DNA of 59,362 bases, from assembly GCA_003427395.1 (NCBI GenBank), contig BFEA01000245.1, positions 45,380-104,741 on the forward strand, read 5' to 3'. Positions 34,821-44,644 of the stretch are shown here, in pieces; positions within the stretch are counted from its first letter, which is position 1; each line of letters starts with the position of its first letter. The notes below the pieces were generated by a model. That model ran no database searches. It was not told where the DNA came from and saw nothing but the letters and a program-made list of their open reading frames with translations. A program made the translations under genes and the position numbers. Origin of the DNA: Chara braunii. Lineage: Eukaryota; Streptophyta; Charophyceae; Charales; Characeae.

Positions 34821-35981
34821 TAGGCAAGGGGGTTTTACTAAGGGTTGAAAGAACTGAGAGAGTAACGAACTACGTGGCCAAAACAAATGAAGGATTGAGA
34901 GAGATGTTGGTTATGCATGTTTGATTGAGGGGCACTCGTTTTGGGGCATCTCTTGATAATGTTATTTGTTTAGATGCTCGCCGAGTGCGGGAGCCATAGA
35001 TAGACTAGAATGGATGATAGGAAGGGAAGCATGGGATAACGTAGGTTTGATTTTACCAGAAGCTAGTACCAGTGCAATCTCACGATCCCACCTTCAAAGA
35101 GAGGGACTATCGTTAGGTCTAACCACTAGATAAGGTTCCGGCAATTAGTCCCAGGTATAATTGCACGTTGCTTTAACATTTTCAACTTTGTATAAATCTT
35201 GGCAGCCTCCTTTTCCTACGGGAAGAACTGTCGAAATTTAAAAAAAATTGAAAAGAGTTCGTTATTTTTGAAGTAGTAAACGTTCTGAGAAGGCACTTTT
35301 CCTATGGGAAACGCTGCCGAAATTTTGTGAAATTTAGATAGTTTAATTGTTTTCTATTAGGGAAAACTTTGGCAAGGTGACGCCAAAGTTCTCAACGACT
35401 TCTGAGGGAGGTAAGGTAAACTACTAAACGCTAGTAAAGGAGTTAAGTTGTAGAGTGGTGTTGGTTCTCCATTTATCTTGAACGGAGTACTTGGTTCCCG
35501 TCGGTATGAACTGTGGTGTCCGTCAACGAATTTGATTAAAGGCTTCATTCGTTCGGTCTGCTCTTACGAAGGATCGTTCTTCTGTTATCCCTTGATAATA
35601 GGTCAGTTTACAACACAATTTACTTGCTTCTGCATCTCAGCCTGAGACCTTGGTCCTTGTGGGTTCTTATGTTTCTTGGGATTTTCACCCAGATTTCTTT
35701 GTAAGTGGCAGTTTTTAAAGACTAAGTATCTTTATTGAGGGAAGGTGGAGAAAGGTTCAGACTTCTGTGTGAGTCGCATAAATCGGTAAAATGGATTCCC
35801 GTAGTGTGTGTGATGCTATTGTTCGAATTATGTATGATCGCAGGTATACATAAGAGATATCTATTTTGTTAAGTTTGGTGATTGTTTGAGTATTGCGTGA
35901 ATGCGGATAGACAAGCCACACTACTGTTGTGAGAGTGATCGTCTCATATTTTATTACCCATCCCATATATATATATATATA

Positions 35982-36745
35982 CAAGGTTACCTGACCGAAC
36001 GTTCGGGGGCCCCCGGGCTCGCCCCCGAACGTTCGAGCGTTTGGGGTCCCGTTCGGGGGCCAAACACCTCCAGGTTCGGCCCCCGCCAAAAAATATTTCG
36101 GGGCTTAAACATAAGTTTGTTTTTCTGAATTTGGTTTTGTGAATTCTCTATAACGTAACCTACACGCCTATAAATTTTGAAATCATTCTGCTAAGCCAAA
36201 CAAATATTAAAAATAGTCAAAGATGGTGGTGTCAAAAAGTGCTAGCCCACTCACTATTTTGTTTTTTTTTCACGTTTAACTTTTTGTTTTCACTTTATTT
36301 CGGGGCCTTACAATTTTTTTTATTTTTTGAAACAGTTTTAATGAGTTATTGATTATGTGAACTACATATCTGTAAATTTTCAGGGCATTTTTTAGTGCCA
36401 AAAAATAATTAAAAATCGGCAAAGATGGCGGTGTCGAAAAGGTGCTAGCACACTCACTCATTTTAATTCTCTTTTTATTTTTTTTTATTTTTATCATAGT
36501 ATTTATTTTCTATGTTTTATTTTTAATTTAAATTTGATAAAGAATTTGGATGTAGTGCCCAGACAAATGTTGTTTAGTTTATTTTTCTCCATAACATATT
36601 TTGTTTTCGAAAGTTTTTGAAAACGGTTTTTTTTTTTTTTTCTTTTCTTTTTGGTCCGCGTTCGGCACGAACGCCTTCCGAAGGGGTCCCGTACGTTCGG
36701 GCGTTCGGGTCCGCATTCGGCCCTTCCCGAACGCCGGAAACCCTG
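35982..36745. mobile_element. hAT-like MITE (764 bp)
   Basis: Imperfect terminal inverted repeats: the left end is CAAGGTTACCTGACCGAACG and the right end, reverse-complemented, is CAGGGTTTCCGGCGTTCGGG. A CAGGG-type terminus and 8-bp TATATATA flanks on both sides fit the hAT superfamily, but the flanks are a TA repeat and so are ambiguous. Inside are a perfect 15-bp-arm hairpin (35996-36010 with 36021-36035) and two tandem copies of a roughly 200-bp unit (about 36096-36290 and 36299-36490, sharing CAAAGATGGNGGTGTC and GCTAGCNCACTCACT). No transposase frame is present. Confidence 0.6.
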
Positions 36746-36793
36746 TATATATATATGTATATGTATCGTTACAAACAGAATTGTATATATATA
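36746..36793. repeat. TA-rich repeat with ACAAACAG core (copy 2)
   Basis: TA-rich sequence with GTATCGTTACAAACAG, inverted relative to 24035-24145. Together with 35961-35981 it forms the TA stretch into which the MITE and element 4 inserted. Confidence 0.5.
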
Positions 36794-37878
36794 TAAGGAA
36801 TGAGCCCTCAAGGGGCCTTATCAGACATTGCATGTTCTGGGCTAAGGCCCCCAGCAATCCAAGTGCCCGCCCTAAGTGAAGGCGGGCCTGAATATTCGTC
36901 ACAAGTCAAAATTTGATATGTCCATATGTGGGTATTCAGGCTCTTTTAGCGCGTTAGTTGGTTAAGTGAACGCACTAGCCTCACTAAGTTGCGGCGTACG
37001 GTTGGCCTAGGCCACGAAAGTTGCGCCTGGCCACCTACACACAAAGCAGGGCTGATACATTGAGAAGCAGGTCGTCGGCCTAGGGAAAAGCAGTATTGCC
37101 GACACATCTACCTGAGGGCCCTGCGCAGATACAGCAAACAGCGAGACCGTGCCCAACTGAAAAGGGCCCAGGCCCTCAACTGTAAGTCTCGGACCTGGGC
37201 ACAGGGTCTGAGGCCCGACCGGAAGCTACTGGAAGCTTCCATCCAGACCAGACGCAGCATCAAGCACGCTGCCACTTCCATAAAGGAAGTAAGGCAACTC
37301 AGGCCTGGGACACTGGCCAGTGCTGGCAATGTTGAAGTGCTGCTGCGCTTCTGCTTGATGCTGCGCTAATGCCAAGGGCACTGATGGAGCGCGAGGTGGT
37401 GAGAGGGGCGATGCAGGGCAGGGGGGCGCAGGCGGCCATAGCCGGGCTGCTGGGCGCCAGGGGGTATAGCGGATGATCGGGTGGTCTTCAGGGTAGGATG
37501 CGCTGTGTGGGGTAATCAAGGTATGATTGAGGGTGACGAGATACGTACCTGGTACATGAAAAGAGGCCGGCGATGGTGTTGGCAATCATGTACATTGGTC
37601 TTCAAGAGTCGAAGTGATCCTGTTGCGTGAACCGATTGTAGGTAAGCTAGTCAGGTAGAGTAGGTTGGGCGCCGAGCGCCAGACAGTGAGAGCGACTTTG
37701 GATACTGTGTTGGTGTGGCCTACGGGCTTGGACATTGGCTCATTACTTCATTATATTGCTCTATATGGATGGTTTTCTCGGTGCATTTGTACGCTCTGCT
37801 TGGGACACGACGACTTGTTCAACTGTGTGATTTCACAACTTGGTTTTATGTATATCGCTCACACTCATATTCCGTGCA
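36794..37878 (+). repeat. Element 4, 5' LTR (1085 bp)
   Basis: It starts TAAGGAATGAGCCCTC (TGAGGAATGAGCCCTC in the 3' copy, so the canonical TG has become TA here) and ends ...TCCGTGCA, three bases before the primer site. The first 200 bp match 43576-43775. No protein-coding frame is credible inside it. Confidence 0.8.
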
Positions 37879-37881
37879 ATT

Positions 37882-37896
37882 TGGTATCGGAGCTGG
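37882..37896 (+). promoter_or_regulatory. Primer-binding site, initiator tRNA-Met type
   Basis: TGGTATCGGAGCTGG differs by one base in its first 12 from the standard plant initiator-Met primer site TGGTATCAGAGC. It is placed directly after the LTR. Confidence 0.8.
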
Positions 37897-38983
37897 TTGA
37901 TGATCGCCGCTTACCTGGCACCACCGACATTGTGACTTGGTGCACTGACGATGCTTCATGTGCAGTGGGGATACTTTGCAGCTGGTTAATTAGCGGGGCC
38001 TAGGTGGAGAGGCCGGCCGCTGGAAGGCTGTGACGACAGCGTGGGAGCTGTGGCGACAATGGGTGTATGCATGATGATGAGAGTATGTTGACGTGGCATT
38101 TTGGCTGAGGTGGCACTGCATTGCGTTGTCGGTGGTACCGAGGCTAATCACCAGTTATCGAAGTGCACGTCGGCCCAGTTGGTGAGAAATCAGTGGTTGG
38201 GCCCTGGTCGAAGCATGGGTCACGGTCACCATGCCAACCGATGGGTATTAGTACATGCAGGCCATGCTGCTTTGTCCATTGAGGCTCTTTGCTGCGCTGA
38301 TAGAAGGGGTGTGCGGACTCACCAGTCATACGGAGACACTTCCAGATCGTCTATAAACATTTCTGGTTGGGGTCAGAACGGTCCACTGGCTGTGATCGTC
38401 GTCCTGATTGCGACGTTAAAGAATTCCTGAGGACTCCAGGGATTGTCCTTAAATTGCCTCTTGATCAGCCAGATTAGTCAGACGTAAGGCTCGTAGCACG
38501 CGAGGGTAAATAAAGGGTAGGCTGGTCATAAGCATACTTCTTGGGCACAGGGGTGGGCCGTGGTTGCACACCTTAGACACTGCAGCTTGATGATGCTCAC
38601 GGGTACGTTGGATACAGGGAAAGGGGATTCCAATTGTGAACTCAACTGAACATCACTATTAATTGCATTGTGCATACATCTGCTCACATTAGTCTAAGTT
38701 TTATTTTTGATTAGTTGGTTGACCGACTGCTGACACCTAACAGATAGACTAGAGAAGGACTGTAATCTACCATAGTCAGTTCTTCTCGAATCTGATGTAT
38801 GAAACTAATCATGATAGACATAGACAATGTTTACAGTTTGTGTAGGTTTTGTTGATGCTACTTGAATAGTAGTCTAGGTAACTCGCCGGACATTTATTTA
38901 ATTATTTATTTTTAGATCCGGTCAGACGCATGCTGCGTTAGGTTCCAAAGAGGACATTAGTGCAGACAGCGTCTGCCTAGCCC
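37897..38983. other. Untranslated leader of element 4
   Basis: Sequence between the primer site and the gag ATG. No gene or repeat is recognised; short frames here have no recognisable content. Confidence 0.5.
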
Positions 38984-40831
38984 ATGAGCGAATCAGACAG
39001 TGGGGAGGAGAGATCCGATGATAGGAGGCAGACACGACAGGATACCGCTAGGATACCTGTTGTGTTTCAGGTTCTACTACCAGGAGATGAGAGAAGGCCT
39101 AGGGCCTAGACAAGGGCCCGCAATCTAGAGACTGTGAGAGCAGCAGCAACAGCGGTTGAACGTGCGTTTGCAGCAGCGGCAGCTAGCGCTGTAGCTATGG
39201 CAACGTCGGCAACAACTTCTGCTGCAAACTCAACTAGTCAAGTGTTGGGCATGCCGACCAGTTCACAGTCCACCTCCAGTAGGTCAGGGGTTGGCACTAG
39301 TTAGATGGCGGGCTCGCAGTTCAGCTCGCCGCCGCCACTCACTCGGGAGCAGATGGAGCTCCAGCAAGTCGAGAGGATCCGCTTGAGGCTAGATGAGGAA
39401 CTCAGGCAGGCTACTAAAAGAGAGAAAGAGATTAGAGATAGGAGTGTCAGACTAGAGGGTAGGGAGGCAGACAAGGCTGCACTAGAGGAGTTAGATGACG
39501 CGACCCTTAGCAACAATGAAAAGATTCTGAAGGCGAGCATCCTGTCCATGCATGCATATATGGACAGTAAACTGGATACAATCCAGGATACCTTGGACCA
39601 GATCTTGAATGCTATGCACAAACCAGGAATCAGGCCAGCAGTCTTGCCGTCGCTGCCATTCTCAGCGACGACAGGCCCCTATGCCGCTCGGTCTGGACCA
39701 CAACTAAGTGGTACATCAGCAGCAACCTTATCTCATACTGTTGCTTCTTCATCTTCCAGTCCAGCGACTGGTGCTACACCACAGTTGCCACCTGTCTCAC
39801 CAGCGGGACAACAATTTCCTTGGTATCCCAAGACCCCTCTGAAACCACCTCTAACCTTCTCAGGAGACAAGAAGGACGAGGCTCTCGACACGTGGTTTAG
39901 AACGGTTCCAATCTGGGTGAGGGCAAAAAGGACATTGGTAGAAGAGGAAGTGATAACTGCTACATTGGTAGTAGAGGGTTCAGCAACTCGCTGGTTAAAT
40001 GGATTGATTGCTTCAAAGGGTTTCGACAGAAACATGGGTGATTGGGTGCAGACCCACACCTTAGAAAGCTTTATGGACTTAGTGGAAGCGCGTTGGCACA
40101 ACCCTCAACAGGCACAGATTGCCACTGATGGGCTACTGAAACTTGATGCTAGGAAGCACAAGTCAGTGCGAGAGCGTACCACAACCGTAGAGCGTCTGAT
40201 CATTGTCCCAGGAGTGGAGTACAATCCACAGGTCTTATTGACCACTTTTCTGAGATGTCTTCCCACAGACATCAAAAACTTATTAGCCAGCGAGGCTCGC
40301 AGAGAGTATCACACATTTGAGACATTCAGCAAGAAGGCTCTAGACTTAGAGGCTACGCTGGGTAGTGCTCAAACCCCTTCTGCGGACAGGAGAAAGAAGA
40401 AGACTCCACAAGAGTGGAAGAAGAAGGGTAGTCGATTGATGATGGTTGATTCCGATGGGAATCAAACTGAGATCGATGATGTTTCTGAGCTTGTGGAGGG
40501 AACATAGTTAGATGGTGAGGAGAGTGCTGAGGGTAGCAACCTCGCCGCGGTAGTGAAGACTAAGGCAGGAGGCCGCGGGAAGGGCGGTCAACAAAGGGGT
40601 CAGGGGCAAGCCGCTAACCCAAACAAAATAGCTGCTTGGGTTAGAGCAGGCTTGGATCAGGAAGTGTGGCGAGATCGTTGGTCACGAGGTGCTTGCATAA
40701 ACTGCGCCGAGTATGACTATACACAGTTTAAATGTAAGAACCCGAAGGTCTCGCAGAAGATCCCTCCTAAGGGTGGGTTTCCTTCTTCTCAGTTTGGGGC
40801 CTTTACGAGCTCTAGCTCGGGAAACACTTAG
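38984..40831 (+). pseudogene. Element 4 gag with three in-frame amber codons
   Basis: One frame of about 615 codons runs from the ATG at 38984, where MSESDSGEE precedes an Ala-rich stretch. It contains TAG at 39107, 39302 and 40505. The long open part 39305-40507 has a coiled coil (about residues 12-105 from 39305), a Ser/Thr/Pro linker, then the capsid domain (TFSGDKKDEALDTWFRTV ... FMDLVEARWHNP ... LLTTFLRCLPTDIKNLL). After the last TAG comes a basic Gly-rich stretch and a knuckle CINCAEYDYTQFKC, in which the zinc His reads Tyr. A +1 frame change near 40826 leads into the protease frame. It packages element RNA if intact. Confidence 0.85.
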
Positions 40832-41439
40832 GGCCGACAGAAGATGTAGCTGCTTCTACTCTCATTGAATCGGGTGATGTACCCTCCCCGGTTCAAGAGT
40901 TGGCCAAAACTATTGACTCCTTAGTTACCCCGCATACGCATCCGGACCCAACTATTCTCTGTACGTTGGATGTGTCTGAAGCATTAGAGGACCTTCAAGG
41001 TGAGTGGTCGGCAAGGGACCCTCGTGAGTCATGGGTGGCACTGAGTAGAGGTCCTAGAGGGGAACACTTCGTAGTGGAAGTTGGTGTGGGTGGTAGCAAG
41101 TGCGGCGCTTTCGTAGACATTGGCTCCACGCGAAACTTCATAAGTCGCGACTGCGTTGACAGACTATGACTAAAGGACCAGGTGCAGCGCCTAGGTAGAC
41201 CGGTAACATCTACTTTGGCCAACAAAGAGCGCATGATGGTAGAGGACTACGCTAAAGATGTAGTCTGCACCTTTCCCTACCCAGGAGGAGAAATACATCA
41301 TAAGATATCATTCCTGGTACGCGACGAACTACACTATGTGAAGGGAGAGTACAACAAGGTTGTAGATGCGTTGTCTAGAAGGGCATATTACCTGGGTGCG
41401 CTGATTTCTGAGTTTGGCCTATCTGAGGACGTGACTTGA
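40832..41439 (+). pseudogene. Element 4 protease fused to RNase H tail (RT deleted)
   Basis: Frame 40900-41169 ends in GAFVDIGSTRNFISRD, the retropepsin active site with Asp-Ile-Gly in place of Asp-Ser-Gly. Frame 41182-41439 continues the protease (KISFLVRDEL) and then switches without a break to HYVKGEYNKVVDALSRRAYYLG, the C-terminal end of RNase H. All of reverse transcriptase and most of RNase H are missing at about 41325-41335, and the join keeps the reading frame. Confidence 0.8.
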
Positions 41440-41442
41440 TCT

Positions 41443-41877
41443 ATGGAGGAAGCCTACAAGGAAGATCTCATCACGATGGACATCATCAACAAACTACAGG
41501 CTAAAGACAAGGTCACCACTGGTGAGTTTGTGATGGTGGATGGGTTGTTCTTTCTTGAGAAGGCAGGGCTTAAGAGATTAGTTGTTCCATCTAGGGAAGA
41601 TTTGCGTAGTTTGTTTTTTGGAGAATGCCATGACGCAACGGGACATTTTGGCTACAAGAAGACTTCTGCTAACTTAGTACAACGATTTTGGTGGCCTAAC
41701 ATGTTGGACGATGCAAAGAAGTACGTACAAACCTGTCAGGTCTGTCAGCGGGACAATCCGCAAACTTAAGGTCCGCTTGGGTTACTCAAGCCTCTACCCA
41801 ATCCTGCTGGTCCAGGGCAAAGTATCTCCATGTGACTTCATGGACACTCTCGTGACCAGCAAAAATTGCAAGAGGAG
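41443..41877 (+). pseudogene. Element 4 integrase, zinc-binding domain and start of core
   Basis: Frame 41443-41769 contains the HHCC domain: CHDATGHFGYKKT (His pair) and CQVCQRD (Cys pair). After a stop at 41767-41769 the core start GQSISM is followed by a one-base frame change and DFMDTLVTSK with the first catalytic Asp. The frame is then cut at about 41877 by the foldback insertion. Confidence 0.8.
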
Positions 41878-42481
41878 AGGAGGTTAACAACAGTCGTATT
41901 TTTCATCACCACTTCAGGACACCCTTCACCACTTCAGGATGCAGCCTGCCTAAACAGGTGGTTTTCAGGATCTTCGNACCTTTCACCNCTTCAGGACCAT
42001 TCAGGTCTGAAAATCCTGAATGATCCTGAAGTGGTGAAAGCTTCGAAGATCCTGAAAACCACCTGTTTAGGCAGGCTGCATCCTGTAAGTGGTTTTCAGG
42101 GTCTTCGGACCTTTCACCACTTCAGGACCATTCAGGTCCGAAAATCCTAAATGGTCCTGAAGTGTTGAAAGCTCCGAAGACCCTGAAAACTACTTGTTTA
42201 GGCAGGATGCATCCTCAAGTGGTGAAGGGTGGTTTTTATGGTCTTCAGACCTTTCACCACTTCAGGACCATTCATGACTTTCAGACTTCCTAAAACTCTC
42301 ACTTGACCATTTCATGACACCGTTCACCACTTCAGGATGCAGCCTGCCTAAATATGTGGTTTTCAGGGTCTTCGGACATTTCACCACTTCAGGACCATTC
42401 ATGATTTTCAGACTGCCCAAAACTCCCACTTCAGAATTTTCATTCCTGAATTTTCAGTTACCCGATAACCGCTTGTGGAGG
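41876..42481. mobile_element. Foldback insertion with nested hairpins inside integrase
   Basis: Inserted between integrase codons that would otherwise join (…SKNCKR and HIFVIVDRF…). It is built from inverted repeats of CACTTCAGGACCATTCAGG- and GGTTTTCAGGGTCTTCGGAC-type units. About 41935-42003 pairs with about 42018-42087 almost perfectly, and about 42090-42135 pairs with about 42150-42195. Further half-copies follow to 42440. Five-base flanks AGAGG (41871-41880, twice) and GGAGG (42477-42481) could be a target duplication. It has no coding frame. It is non-autonomous; its superfamily is unknown. Two N bases lie in the first hairpin (41977 and 41988). Confidence 0.7.
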
Positions 42482-43535
42482 CACATCTTCGTCATAGTGG
42501 ATCGGTTCACTAAGTACGCTAGACTAATCGCCATGCCAGAAACTGCCAGGACTGAACACGTCATCAAGTTGTTCATGGACAACTGGGTGCATGACTTTGG
42601 ACTTCCAAAAACGATCGTTAGTGACAGAGATGTACGTTTCACAAGCGAGATGTGGAAGAAGGCCGTTGAACAGATGGGCAGTCAACTTCAGATGATTTCA
42701 GGGAATCAAACGGGCAGGCTGAACAGATGAACCGAGTTGTGCAACATCTGCTGAGGCATTACAACAAGCCCAACCAGGATGACTGGGATGAGAAATTACC
42801 TCTCATCGCCAGGCTGTACAATAACGCTGTACACATCACCACCGACGTCAGTCCTAATCAACTGCATTTGAGATGGAAGCCTAAATCTGCTCTAGACTTC
42901 CTCCTGCCTGAAAACTGAACTGCTGCAACTCCTGGAACCATTGAATTTGGTGTCCAGTATGAGAAATTGTTGCAGCAGACTGTCGAACACATCAAGAAAT
43001 CTCAAGAAGTCATGATTGCTTCTGAGAACAAACGTCGCCGACAGTCCACATTTCAGGTAGGGGAACGTGTCTGGGTCTAGGCTAGTGAGTTGGGACAGGA
43101 GTTTGGCATCTCTAGAAAACTAATGCCTCAGTATTTCGGTCCCTGGGAAGTCCTGGACATTGTGGGGAATGATTTGGATGGTCCCTCGTACGTCATTCGT
43201 ATCCGTGGTCACTTACGCACTTACCCTGTTTTTCACACCTCCAAGCTTGCACCTTTTGCAAGACATCACAGTTCCCATCACGGAGATCTACGTTGCCCCC
43301 AACCATGGACGGCCACAGGGACGTTGAAGACATTTTAGAATACAGAGATACGCCTGTTCCCAAGCCAACTGCCAGTGGAAGACCTCCAAAACCTGCAAGG
43401 GAGTACAGAGTTCATTTCAGGCATCATACGGATCCGAAGGAAGATCGATGGATTTCAAGGAAGGAACTTATTAAGACAACTCCTCAGATCGTGGCAGATT
43501 ATGAGAAGAGACTAAAGGGGAAGGCTCCAGCATGA
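42482..43535 (+). pseudogene. Element 4 integrase core, C-terminal domain and chromodomain-like tail
   Basis: HIFVIVDRFTKYARLIAMPE, then GLPKTIVSDRDVRF (second catalytic Asp), then a frame change. AEQMNRVVQHLLRHY contains the catalytic Glu position. Frame 42727-42918 continues the core, and 43090-43338 has the C-terminal GPWEVLDIVG...YPVFHTSKLAPF motif. Frame 43293-43535 carries VEDILEYRDT ... YRVHFRHHTDPKEDRWISRKEL, resembling a chromodomain, which in chromoviruses directs insertion to marked chromatin. Breaks include TGA at 42916 and TAG near 43078. Confidence 0.8.
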
Positions 43536-43555
43536 AGCATCTCAGCGGACTTTAA

Positions 43556-43575
43556 AAGCTAAGGGGGATAGAATA
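43556..43575 (+). promoter_or_regulatory. Polypurine tract of element 4
   Basis: AAGGGGGATAGAA ends three bases before the TGAGGAATG start of the 3' LTR, as expected for plus-strand priming. Confidence 0.75.
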
Positions 43576-43775
43576 TGAGGAATGAGCCCTCAAGGGGCCC
43601 TATCAGACATTGCACGTTTTGGGCGAAGGCCCCCAGCAAGCCAAGTGCCAGCCCTAAGTGAGCGCGGGCCAGAATATTCGTCACATGCCAAAATTCGACA
43701 TTTCCATATGTAGGTATTCAGGCTTTTGTAGGGCGTTAGTTGGTTGAGTGAACGCGCAGCCTCACTAAGTTGCGG
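43576..43775 (+). repeat. Element 4, 3' LTR (first 200 bp, interrupted by element 3)
   Basis: Matches 36794-36993 of the 5' LTR, then stops at CTAAGTTGCGG where the 5' copy continues CGTACGGTTGG. The TGTCGGGG start of element 3's LTR follows immediately. The predicted 5-bp duplicated target is TGCGG (43771-43775). Confidence 0.85.
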
Positions 43776-44367
43776 TGTCGGGGCAGAAACCCTGGCAAGG
43801 GTATCTGCCCGTGTTTTTCAACGTCGGACACTGTCTAACTTTCTCACTTAATTAGAAGACTTGATGAGATTGACGTTACCAGAGTTTATTCAGACCAGCG
43901 CTATGACTGAAAGACTTGAACTTTTTGAACCTGACGTCGTCGACACAGGACGACACCGACATCTGTGCGGGATAACGGGAGTCGGCACTGTCGTCCGCGG
44001 GTTTTCGACGAGGCCGCGCTTGTGTGCGGTCGTGGGGAAACTAAAATTCAGCCTACTCTACCTATAGTAAGGTAATAGCCGCGCGATTCAGGGCCTAAGT
44101 GGGCCAAAAAGGGGTCGCCGCGGCAAGATGGACCGCGGCGTGAAGGGATGGCTTAGGGTCCATACGGATTTTGCGCCAAGGACCCGAGGGCGAAGGCGTC
44201 GAGGCCGGATAAGTACGTTAGCTGTTAAAGTTGTCGGCCGCCGACCTCGCCTGCCAGCCGCGGTAATAAGCCGGCTTAGCAGGCATAGCCTGCTAGGCGT
44301 TAGCAAGGGGCCTATTGGGCACTAGGAGCCCTTCATATGGAAGGGCCGCTCCTTTTCTGATGTGAAA

Positions 44368-44462
44368 AGGAGCTAGCCCAGTAGGTACCGTTGCCAGATT
44401 ACTACCCTGCAGACATGGGGATCGAACCTAACAACCTGCACTACTGGGCTAACTCCTTTTGG
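44368..44462 (+). other. tRNA-like hairpin element with A and B boxes (5' LTR)
   Basis: TAGCCCAGTAGG (44374-44385) fits the Pol III A box and GATCGAACC (44420-44428) fits the B box, with 46 bases between starts, as in tRNA genes. The ends form an inverted repeat of about 20 bp with few mismatches (AAAAGGAGCTAGCCCAGTAG against CTACTGGGCTAACTCCTTTT), so boxes are also readable on the other strand. It is probably a tRNA-derived SINE-like sequence fixed in the LTR. Confidence 0.45.
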
Positions 44463-44611
44463 AGCAGCCTGTGACTTGACAAAGGGGGCGGCCGATTCTC
44501 GGCTGTGCGATCTGTGAGATCGTGCGGCCGACATCAACCGCGCCGGGGTGATGTAGCCCCTGTATAAGGATGACACGCATAGGCCGAGAAATGGTCCGAA
44601 TATTTTTCTTT

Positions 44612-44644
<33 letters not shown>

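Larger units (their letters stand above)
28426..35958 (+). repeat. Element 2, 3' LTR (interrupted)
   Basis: It begins TGTCGGCCGAAATACC and is colinear with 9102-16772. Checked anchors are 28600/9290, 29850/10455, 30480/11085, 32740/13400, 33420/14085, 34900/15590 and 35357/16049. There are many substitutions plus small indels. Identity is lost after the CATATTTTAT shared by 35945 and 16763, where TA-rich sequence, the MITE and element 4 have been inserted. The last kilobase of this LTR is therefore not in the window. Confidence 0.8.
9102..35981 (+). mobile_element. Element 2: Ty3/Gypsy retrotransposon with giant (8.7 kb) LTRs
   Basis: The structure is 5' LTR (9102-17791), primer-binding site (17794-17813), decayed gag-pol (18202-23955), a second gag-like frame (24206-26520), tRNA-like module, hairpin and polypurine-like stretch, then 3' LTR from 28426. 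The two LTR copies are colinear over 9102-16772 and 28426-35958. The LTR end lost from the 3' copy (equivalent to 16773-17791) is displaced by the MITE and element 4. Element 2 interrupts element 1, and its predicted 5-bp target duplication begins at ACTGG (9097-9101). Many indels and substitutions between LTRs, and the absent integrase core, mark it as old and non-autonomous. Confidence 0.75.
36794..43775 (+). mobile_element. Element 4: Ty3/Gypsy chromovirus-like retrotransposon, internally deleted and interrupted
   Basis: 5' LTR (36794-37878), initiator tRNA-Met primer site (37882), leader, gag (38984-40831), protease (to 41325), an RT deletion, integrase (41443-43290, split by a 0.6-kb insertion), chromodomain-like end (43293-43535), polypurine tract (43556-43572) and the first 200 bp of a 3' LTR (43576-43775). 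The rest of the 3' LTR is displaced by element 3. The two LTR starts differ at roughly 20 of 200 positions by eye. Confidence 0.85.
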
